DNA of 64,000 nt, taken from Kibdelosporangium banguiense (GTDB lineage: Bacteria; Actinomycetota; Actinomycetes; Mycobacteriales; Pseudonocardiaceae). The notes under the pieces are model-generated. The model did no database searches. It saw nothing but the letters and a program-made list of their open reading frames with translations, and was not told the DNA's origin. This document shows, in pieces, positions 57,861 to 64,000 of this stretch. The translations under genes were made by a program, and so were the position numbers. Numbering within the stretch: position 1 is the stretch's first letter; each line of letters begins with the position of its first letter. Location: the NCBI RefSeq assembly GCF_017876405.1, contig NZ_JAGINW010000001.1:11669203-11733202 (forward strand), in the 5' to 3' direction.

Positions 57861-59071
57861 GTCCAGCCCGGCTTCGGGAACACGACCTTCTCAGTGGTCG
57901 CGGCCTGTTTCGGCGAGACCACCTCGACCTTGCCGTTCTGCCATTGGGCCAGCATGAACGAGGTTTGCGGCTCACCGTTGGCAGCCCACCGCAACGGGCC
58001 AAGGATGGTCGGCACCTCGTTGGCCCGCAGCCAGTCCGCCAGCGCGACCTGGTCGATCTTGCCCACCCCGGTGACCGCGGCCTTGAGCACCTGGCCCGCC
58101 GCGAACGCGTCGGCGGCGTCCTCGGTCGGCGGGGAGTTGAAGCGCTTGCGGTACTCCGCGACGAACTCGCTGTTCAGCGGGGTTTTGGCGGTCTCGCTCC
58201 AGCTTGTGCTGTAGAAGACGCCCTCGGTCGCGGGCATGCCGACGCCGTCGCTGTACTGCTTGCCGTTGCCCGGCGCGTTCGTCTGGAACATGATCTTCGG
58301 GGAGAACCCGATCTGCCGAAACGCCCGGATCGCGCCGATGCCGTCCTCGAACTGCGCGCCCTGCGCGACGAGGTCGGGCTTCTGCGCGGCGATCGCGCTG
58401 CCGATCGGCTGGAAGTTCGTGGTGTTGGCCGGGTAGATCGTGCTGTGGACCGTCTTCACGCCCGCTTCTTCGAGCTGCTTCTGCAGTGACTCGATGGCCG
58501 GGCGGGTGAACGGGTCGTCCTGGGTCAGGAACGCCGCGGTCGCCGGTTTCTGGTCTGCTGGCAGGGATTTGACCCACTCCGTGATGCCGTCGGCGTGATG
58601 CGGGGCGGTCGCGGGCTGCGTGAAGAAGAGCATCTTGAAGCCACGCGTGAACATGTTCGGCGCGCCGCCGGCCGGCTCGACGTAAAGCATCCGGTTGCGC
58701 TCGGCCACCGCCGAGGCGGCGTAGTTCAGCAGCGAGGAGAAGCTGCCCAGCAACAGGTCCACCTTGTCCTGGGTGATCAGTTTCGTGTAGTCGGCGATGA
58801 TCGTGTCCTGATTGCCGGCATCGTCGGTGACACGCAGGTCGATCTGCCTGCCGAGCATTCCGCCGCTGCCGTTGACCATGTCGCGCCAGATCTCGTAACC
58901 GCGCTTGGCTTCGCCGCCCGGCTGGGAGAACTGCCCGGTCAGCGGCAGCGACGTGCCGATCACGATCGGGCCGCCTGGGCTCCCGCCGCCCGAACTGCCG
59001 CAGCCGGTGGCCACGAGCGCCACGGACGCGAGCAGGGCGAGCAGACGTCGCCGGGCGGGTTTGTCGCGCAT
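57857..59071 (-). CDS. ABC substrate-binding lipoprotein, LivK-type
   Basis: A 404-residue type I periplasmic-binding protein with a lipoprotein signal (VALVATGC) and the family start IVIGTSLPLTGQFSQPGGEAKRG (in parts), then SFSSLLNYAASAVAER and the cleft region GTSWSETAKTPLNSEFVAEY-like sequence (here STSWSETAKTPL). ATG 59071 is preferred over an upstream GTG; GAGGAG lies 10 nt before it. First gene of the operon livK-livH-livMG-livF. A LacI-type operator lies 32 bp upstream. Confidence 0.93.
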   Translation of the reverse strand: MRDKPARRRLLALLASVALVATGCGSSGGGSPGGPIVIGTSLPLTGQFSQPGGEAKRGYEIWRDMVNGSGGMLGRQIDLRVTDDAGNQDTIIADYTKLITQDKVDLLLGSFSSLLNYAASAVAERNRMLYVEPAGGAPNMFTRGFKMLFFTQPATAPHHADGITEWVKSLPADQKPATAAFLTQDDPFTRPAIESLQKQLEEAGVKTVHSTIYPANTTNFQPIGSAIAAQKPDLVAQGAQFEDGIGAIRAFRQIGFSPKIMFQTNAPGNGKQYSDGVGMPATEGVFYSTSWSETAKTPLNSEFVAEYRKRFNSPPTEDAADAFAAGQVLKAAVTGVGKIDQVALADWLRANEVPTILGPLRWAANGEPQTSFMLAQWQNGKVEVVSPKQAATTEKVVFPKPGWT

Positions 59072-59102
59072 CGCAGGGTCTCCTCGGACTCGGTTGACCA
59101 CA

Positions 59103-59114
59103 GCAAACGATTGC
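59103..59114. promoter_or_regulatory. LacI-type operator of the liv operon
   Basis: GCAAACGATTGC, near-perfect palindrome with central CG, 31 bp before livK. It corresponds to the element before lacI (11 of 12 on the opposite strand). A longer imperfect inverted repeat AGCAAACGAT/ATCGTTCGCT spans 59102-59132, giving a second, weaker half. Confidence 0.65.
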
Positions 59115-59241
59115 AGCCGGCTATCGTTCGCTGGGTGCTGCGATCTGTCAACACTGAGTTATCACGGCCGGGAAGGCCGCACAGCCCCCTTCTGCCGCAC
59201 TGGTCAGTCTTTTCACCGAACTGAGCAGGTACACTGACTGC

Positions 59242-59688
59242 GTGCTGCATCGCGACTACGACACCCAGGTGTGCTCGATCGCGCGCTCACTCGAAGTGGT
59301 CGGCGAACGCTGGTCGTTGCTGATCATCCGCGACGTAGGGCTCGGGATCCGGCGCTTCGACGACATCCGCCGCAAGCTCGGTATCCCGCGAGGCGTCCTG
59401 ACCACCCGGCTGAAGCACCTGACCGAAGAAGGTGTGCTGGAGCGCAAGCAGTACCTGGACCACCCACCGCGCTTCGAGTACCACCTCACGCCCAAAGGCC
59501 GGCAGCTCTGGCCGACGCTCGTGCAACTGATGATGTGGGGCGACGAGCACTACTCGAAACCGGACGGGCCGCCGTTGATCGTCGAGCACACCGGATGCGG
59601 CGGCCATCCAGATTCACACCTGCTGTGTGATCGCTGCGGAACGCCCCTGACCCCGGAAAACACCCTTTCGCTGCCTGGGCGCTCATAA
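59242..59688 (+). CDS. HxlR-family regulator with C-terminal Cys cluster
   Basis: A 148-residue HxlR-type winged-helix protein: CSIARSLEVVGERWSLLIIR, GIPRGVLTTRLKHLTEEGVL and DHPPRFEYHLTPKG. The N-terminal Cys11 is the conserved HxlR cysteine. A further cluster HTGCGGHPDS and LLCDRCGTPL resembles a zinc ribbon and is unusual in the family, though seen in some actinobacterial members. GTG 59242. It precedes the molybdoenzyme gene by 9 bp and probably co-transcribes with it. Confidence 0.88.
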   Translation: MLHRDYDTQVCSIARSLEVVGERWSLLIIRDVGLGIRRFDDIRRKLGIPRGVLTTRLKHLTEEGVLERKQYLDHPPRFEYHLTPKGRQLWPTLVQLMMWGDEHYSKPDGPPLIVEHTGCGGHPDSHLLCDRCGTPLTPENTLSLPGRS

Positions 59689-59697
59689 GATCCGTTC

Positions 59698-61917
59698 ATG
59701 ACCTTGCGGCCGAACACGTCACACTGGGGAGCGTTTCTCGCCGAGGCCGACGCCGACGGGCGGCTCACGATCGTTCCCCATCCGGCAGATCCCGCGCCTA
59801 CTCCCCTGCTGGACAACCTGACCACCGCGTTGACGCACCCCAGCCGGATCACGGCACCTGCGATCCGGCGAGGCTGGCTGGAGAACGGCCCAGGGTCGGA
59901 CGACCGGCGCGGGCGTGACTCGTACGTCGAGGTCAGCTGGGACGAGGCACTCGACCTGACCGCGCGAGAGCTGGCACGGATCCGCGATGAGCACGGCAAT
60001 CAGGCGATCTACGGCGGTTCCTACGGCTGGGCAAGCGCAGGCCGGTTCCATCACGCCCAAAGCCAGCTGCGCCGGTTCCTCAACACCATCGGCGGGTTCA
60101 CCGCGAGCCGGAACACCTACAGTTTCGGCACGTCCCAGGTGGTGCTGCCGCACATCGTCGGCGACTACCAGCAGGTGGTGCACCGCGGCACCAGCTGGCG
60201 TTCGATCACCGCCAACACCGAGTTGCTCGTCGCCTTCGGTGGCGTCCCGGCCAAGAACGTCTTTGTCACACCCGGCGGCGTCACCCGGCACACCACGCCA
60301 GGCCATCTCGCCGAGCTCAGCCGGGCCGGTATCGAAGTCGCACTGGTGAGCCCGATCCGGACCGACCTTCCGTCCACAATAGACGCGCAATGGCTGCCGA
60401 TCAGGCCCGGCACGGACGTCGCCCTGATGCTCGGGATCGCCCACACACTCGTGACAGAAGGCCTGCACGACAAGGATTTCCTCGACCGGTACTGCACCGG
60501 GTACGCCGAGTTCGAGCGATACCTGTTCGATGGTGTGCCCAAGGACGCCACCTGGGCCAGCGCGATCACCGAGATCCCGGCCGCCGACATCGTCGCTCTG
60601 GCAAGGAAAATGGCCGCCTCCCGGACGATGATCACCGTGACCTGGTCGCTGCAACGGACCGAGTACGGTGAGCAGCCGATCTGGGCAGGCATCACGCTCG
60701 CCGCGATGCTCGGCCAGATCGGGCTGCCAGGCGGCGGTTTCGGCCATGGATACGGTTCGATGGGCGACGTCGGCACCGATGGTTCCCGAGCCGGGGTTCC
60801 CGCGCTGCCTCAGGGCGTCAACCCGGTGACCGAGTTCATTCCCGTCGCCCGGATCGCGGACATGCTGCTGCATCCGGGCGAGGAGTACTCGTACAACGGT
60901 TCTGAGCGCCGGTATCCCGGCATCCGGCTGGTCTACTGGGCCGGCGGGAACCCGTTCCACCATCACCAGGATCTCAACCGGCTACGGCGTGCCTTCGGAC
61001 GCCCGGAAACGATCGTCGTGCACGAACCGTTCTGGACCGCGACCGCCCGGCACGCAGACATCGTGCTGCCCGTGACCACAAGCCTGGAACGAGAGGACTT
61101 CGGGGCCGGGCGAGGCGACAGCCACCTGATCGCCATGCACCAGATCGCCGCGCCTGCCGGGCTGGCCCGTGACGACTACGCGATCTTCGCAGGCCTTGCC
61201 GCGCGACTGGGCGTCGAGGACGCGTACACCGAGGGCCGCACCGCCCGGGAATGGCTGGAACATCTGTACTCCGCGTGGCGCACCGAACCGTCCTTTTCGG
61301 AATTCTGGGAGGCGGGCGCCCTCGAACTGCCGGTGGACGAGTCAGAACACGTCCTCTTCGCCGACTTCCGGGCCGATCCCGAGCGCGCCGCCCTGCCGAC
61401 ACCGAGCGGCCGGATCGAGATCACATCCAAGACAGTGGCCGGGTTCGGATACGCGGACTGCCCTGGGCATCCAGTGTGGCTGGCCCCGTCAAGCTGGGCC
61501 GACGCCGGCAGATTCCCGTTGCACCTGATCGCCAACCAGCCCAACACCCGCCTGCACAGCCAACTCGACGGCGGCCCCACCAGCCAGGCCGGCAAGGTCG
61601 CCGGACGAGAGGCGATCCGGATCCACCCAGCCGACGCCACCGCCCGGGGAATCACCGACGGTGACGTAGTCCGCGTCTTCAACGATCTTGGCGCATGCCT
61701 CGCCGGAGCCGTGGTGAGTGCCGAAGTCCGGCAAGGGGTCGTGCAATTGCCCACCGGGGCTTGGTTCTCCCCAGTCGACAGCCTGGACGAGCCGTTGTGC
61801 GCGGCCGGAAACCCGAACGTGCTGACCGCGGACCGCGGCACATCCAATCTCGCGCAAGGCTGCACCGGCCAGCACGCACTCGTCGAGGTGGAGATCTACT
61901 CCGGCGAACTGCCTTAG
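59698..61917 (+). CDS. Molybdopterin oxidoreductase, BisC/TorA-like
   Basis: A 739-residue DMSO-reductase-family enzyme that binds bis-MGD. Seen: RRGWLENGPGSDDRRGRDSY near the N-terminus, IYGGSYGWASAGRFHHAQSQ (Ser ligand to Mo, as in BisC/DMSO reductase), YWAGGNPFHHHQDLNRL, HEPFWTATARHADIVLPVTT and the C-terminal dinucleotide-binding domain. No Tat signal and no Fe-S motif, so it is cytosolic like biotin sulfoxide reductase. It probably reduces a biotin or methionine sulfoxide-like compound. Its electron donor is not encoded here. Confidence 0.9.
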   Translation: MTLRPNTSHWGAFLAEADADGRLTIVPHPADPAPTPLLDNLTTALTHPSRITAPAIRRGWLENGPGSDDRRGRDSYVEVSWDEALDLTARELARIRDEHGNQAIYGGSYGWASAGRFHHAQSQLRRFLNTIGGFTASRNTYSFGTSQVVLPHIVGDYQQVVHRGTSWRSITANTELLVAFGGVPAKNVFVTPGGVTRHTTPGHLAELSRAGIEVALVSPIRTDLPSTIDAQWLPIRPGTDVALMLGIAHTLVTEGLHDKDFLDRYCTGYAEFERYLFDGVPKDATWASAITEIPAADIVALARKMAASRTMITVTWSLQRTEYGEQPIWAGITLAAMLGQIGLPGGGFGHGYGSMGDVGTDGSRAGVPALPQGVNPVTEFIPVARIADMLLHPGEEYSYNGSERRYPGIRLVYWAGGNPFHHHQDLNRLRRAFGRPETIVVHEPFWTATARHADIVLPVTTSLEREDFGAGRGDSHLIAMHQIAAPAGLARDDYAIFAGLAARLGVEDAYTEGRTAREWLEHLYSAWRTEPSFSEFWEAGALELPVDESEHVLFADFRADPERAALPTPSGRIEITSKTVAGFGYADCPGHPVWLAPSSWADAGRFPLHLIANQPNTRLHSQLDGGPTSQAGKVAGREAIRIHPADATARGITDGDVVRVFNDLGACLAGAVVSAEVRQGVVQLPTGAWFSPVDSLDEPLCAAGNPNVLTADRGTSNLAQGCTGQHALVEVEIYSGELP

Positions 61918-62300
61918 GCCTGGCCGGCCAGGTATTCCTTGGCCAGGCGCTTGGGGGCGCGGTCCAGCCAGGCCTCGACCACCAGTTCCTCGAGGTCCGG
62001 GATGTCGATCTCCGTCAGTCGCACCAACACAGCGGGGTAGCCGTCGAAATGGGGCGTGGTGAAGTACGGGTCCTCGACAAGCAGGGCCTCCTTGACGCCC
62101 AGGTCTGCCACTCGCACACCGAGGATGGGGCCGTCCGGGGCCGAATCACCCAGAGCGGCCAGATCTCCCTTGCGCAGTGGGCGTTCCCAGACGAAGAGCT
62201 TGTCCTTCACGCGCCACTGCAGCAGGCCGTCACCTGAGGCGCGTTCCTCCGACTGCGGCAGTGCCATGGCGATTCGGCGGACATCATCCCAGGTGGCCAT
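61914..62300 (-). CDS. MmcQ/YjbR family protein
   Basis: A 128-residue protein of the YjbR fold: MATWDDVRRIAMALPQSEER, KLFVWERPL, and HFDGYPAVLVRL with ELVVEAWLDRAPKRLAKEYL. Proposed to bind DNA; function unclear. It overlaps the molybdoenzyme gene's 3' end by 4 bp (convergent) and starts 15 bp after the dienelactone hydrolase gene on the same strand. Confidence 0.9.
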   Translation of the reverse strand: MATWDDVRRIAMALPQSEERASGDGLLQWRVKDKLFVWERPLRKGDLAALGDSAPDGPILGVRVADLGVKEALLVEDPYFTTPHFDGYPAVLVRLTEIDIPDLEELVVEAWLDRAPKRLAKEYLAGQA

Positions 62301-62315
62301 GGGGGATGCTAACTC

Positions 62316-63038
62316 TCAGCGCAGGTGTTCGGCGAAGAATGACTCGATCCTGGTCCAGGTGTCGGCGGCGGCTATCGGCTCTGGGCCCATGTTGGCGACC
62401 CGCATCACCGGGCGCAGGAATTTGGGGCCGATCTCGGCGTCGTTGAGGAAGGAGTGCCCCGCGGTCGGGTACTGCTTGACGTCGTGCGGGATACCGGCCT
62501 TGGTCAGCGCCCGCTCCAGTTTGGCCGGGATCTTGCGCTGGGGGACGTCCTTGTAGCCGTAGCTCGCCACGATCGGGCACGCGCCGGCGAGTGTGGCGTC
62601 CAGGTCACGCGGTAGGAAGCCGTAGTTCACCGAGGACGCGTCGAACCCGGATGCCGCGGTCAGCAGCGCGAAGCCACCGCCCATGCAGAAGCCGATGACG
62701 CCGATCTTCCCTGTGCACTCATCGGACGCCAGCAGCCAGTCACGGGCTGTCTCGATGTCGGCGAACGGCCTGCCCTCTCCCTTGGTCAGCGAGCGCATGG
62801 TGGAGACCAGGCAGCGGCGCACGCCTCCCTCGCTGAACAGGTCGACCGCCAGGGTCAGGTATCCGGCTTTGGCCAGCCGGTCTGCCTGCCGCCGAGTCAC
62901 GTCGTTCACCCCGAGCGCCTCGTGGATCACGACCACACCGGGCCACGGCCCGTCGCCGGCAGGTTTCGCGAGGTAGCCCCGCAAGGGCTGAGAGCCGCCG
63001 TGCTTCCCGGCGAGGTCGGTCAGGTCGATGTCAGCCAT
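62316..63038 (-). CDS. Dienelactone hydrolase family protein
   Basis: A 240-residue alpha/beta hydrolase with the DLH pattern: GVVVIHEALGVNDVTRRQAD, the Cys nucleophile in GFCMGGGFALL, and the catalytic His in PTAGHSFLND. Cys in place of Ser is characteristic of the family. It could hydrolyse a dienelactone or another ester; it is not linked to the hydroxyquinol operon. ATG 63038 start. Confidence 0.92.
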   Translation of the reverse strand: MADIDLTDLAGKHGGSQPLRGYLAKPAGDGPWPGVVVIHEALGVNDVTRRQADRLAKAGYLTLAVDLFSEGGVRRCLVSTMRSLTKGEGRPFADIETARDWLLASDECTGKIGVIGFCMGGGFALLTAASGFDASSVNYGFLPRDLDATLAGACPIVASYGYKDVPQRKIPAKLERALTKAGIPHDVKQYPTAGHSFLNDAEIGPKFLRPVMRVANMGPEPIAAADTWTRIESFFAEHLR

Positions 63039-63154
63039 GGGCTAAACCGTAGCCAGCCGTGACGGCTCGCGCACCGCGAGAAGCATGCCGAGATGTGACA
63101 TTGGACCGGTACGCTCTGCCGCAGTCGACGGCTGCCTCTGGGGGAGGGCCTGAT

Positions 63155-64000
63155 ATGAGCGATACTGCCCTGCGAACGCCGGAAACCGCACAGTTGCCCC
63201 GATTCGCGTGGCGAGAAGTCTCCATCGTGCTCGCTGTGCAGGTCGCGGTTCTGAGCGCGTTGTCCGGACGGTACGGGTTTCACCGCGACGAGCTGTACTT
63301 CATCGCCGCGGGCAAACAGCTGGCCTGGGGATACACCGATCAACCACCCATCACGCCCGCGCTGGCGCGGCTGTCGATCACGCTGTTCGGCGAAACGCCG
63401 GTCGGATTAAGGGTTGTCGCCACACTGGCGGCTGCCGGAACCATCGCGGTGATCGCGTTGATCGCCCGGGAACTCGGCGGTGGCCGGACCGTCCAATGGG
63501 TATCGGCTGCGTTGGCATCGCTCGGGCCGTTCGCCGTGGCCGTGGCGCACATGCTGTCCACAACGACAGTGGACATGCTGATCTGGGCGTTGCTGGGCTT
63601 GGCTGTGTTGCGCCTGCTGCGAACCGGCGATGGACGCTGGTGGCTCGCGGTCGGCGCGGTCATCGGCCTGGGCCTGGCGAACAAGTGGCTCATCTTGCTG
63701 CTGGTGTCCGGGCTCGCGACGGGCGTTTTCGCTTTCGGGCCGCGCGGTGTGCTTCGCAGTGTCTGGCTGGCGGCGGGGGTCGCGGTCGCGTTGGTGCTCG
63801 CGGCACCGGTTTTCCTATGGCAGGCCGCGAATGACTGGCCGATGCTCACGGTCGCGTCCGGGATCAGCGGGGACGACGGCGTGGAGAACCGGATTCTGTT
63901 CATTCCCATGCAGTTGGTGTACCTGACGCCGGTGCTCGTGCCGGTGTGGGCGGCCGGTCTGGTCCGGCTGTGGCGTGATCCCGGGCTGCGCTGGGCTCGG
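63155..64000 (+). CDS. Membrane glycosyltransferase, GT39/PMT_2-like (truncated by window end)
   Basis: The first 282 codons of a polytopic membrane protein that runs off the right edge. It starts MSDTALRTPETAQLPRFAWRE, then a first helix and the luminal loop GFHRDELYFIAAGKQLAWGY, DQPPITPALARL, followed by several hydrophobic segments. This Arg-Asp-Glu loop is typical of dolichyl- or polyprenyl-phosphate-mannose protein mannosyltransferases and ArnT-like enzymes of actinobacteria. GGGGGAGGG lies 6 nt before ATG 63155. Confidence 0.85.
   Translation, partial: MSDTALRTPETAQLPRFAWREVSIVLAVQVAVLSALSGRYGFHRDELYFIAAGKQLAWGYTDQPPITPALARLSITLFGETPVGLRVVATLAAAGTIAVIALIARELGGGRTVQWVSAALASLGPFAVAVAHMLSTTTVDMLIWALLGLAVLRLLRTGDGRWWLAVGAVIGLGLANKWLILLLVSGLATGVFAFGPRGVLRSVWLAAGVAVALVLAAPVFLWQAANDWPMLTVASGISGDDGVENRILFIPMQLVYLTPVLVPVWAAGLVRLWRDPGLRWAR

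Noticed and set aside
1..64000. CRISPR arrays, tRNA or rRNA genes, intact transposases, phage genes
   Set aside because: No regularly spaced repeats, cloverleaf-like segments with CCA-type ends, or transposase/integrase motifs were seen on either strand.

Overview
The window is high-G+C DNA with almost wall-to-wall genes, many ATGA/GTGA stop-start overlaps and frequent GTG starts. Phosphatidylinositol mannoside genes (pgsA, acyltransferase, pimA), a WhiJ/BldB-like pair (DUF5753 + DUF397), PdxS/PdxT and a leucine-gate DinB2 point to an Actinomycetota genome, most likely Pseudonocardiales (family by inference only). No rRNA, tRNA, CRISPR array, intact insertion sequence or replication origin was seen.

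Left third (1-29 kb): a conserved actinobacterial backbone, all on the minus strand, in the order thrS - HIT phosphorylase - pgsA - PIM acyltransferase - pimA - membrane NUDIX - pdxS - pdxT - yebC - ruvC - ruvA - ruvB - yajC. This is essentially the M. tuberculosis order, but blocks of accessory genes interrupt it: (a) a tight four-gene redox operon of a FOXRED2-like flavoprotein, an FMN 2-hydroxyacid oxidase, a membrane-anchored P450 and a CPA2 antiporter between ruvC and yebC; (b) an SRPBCC-ArsR-DUF899 operon, a decayed TetR gene, DedA with a two-component system and a broken toxin-antitoxin pair between pdxT and pdxS; (c) an EF-G2-like GTPase; (d) MarR/YceI and a WhiJ-like/DUF397 pair between pgsA and the HIT gene.

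Middle (29-48 kb): surface and export functions (proline-rich membrane protein, DUF305 lipoprotein, LVIVD-repeat protein); a hydrolase/sensor kinase/response regulator operon; a four-gene ABC exporter operon; an AraC-controlled hydroxyquinol pathway with a maleylacetate reductase-hydroxyquinol dioxygenase fusion and an FAD hydroxylase; and a DrrAB-type exporter divergent from a WYL regulator.

Right part (48-64 kb): DinB2, several small regulators, a MarR/VOC pair with a very large operator, a GNAT, an M20 peptidase, a LacI regulator, a Liv-type ABC importer operon (with LivM and LivG fused) that shares a LacI-like operator with lacI, a cytosolic BisC-type molybdoenzyme behind an HxlR regulator, YjbR, a dienelactone hydrolase and a truncated GT39-like membrane glycosyltransferase.

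The most promising material lies between genes. Several perfect palindromes pair with adjacent regulators, a GGGGnnGTCCCC motif occurs before three plus-strand units, and a ~55-bp dispersed repeat occurs twice, once forming the end of livF. The best candidate for an undescribed system is the four-gene redox/antiporter operon at 3285-8498.
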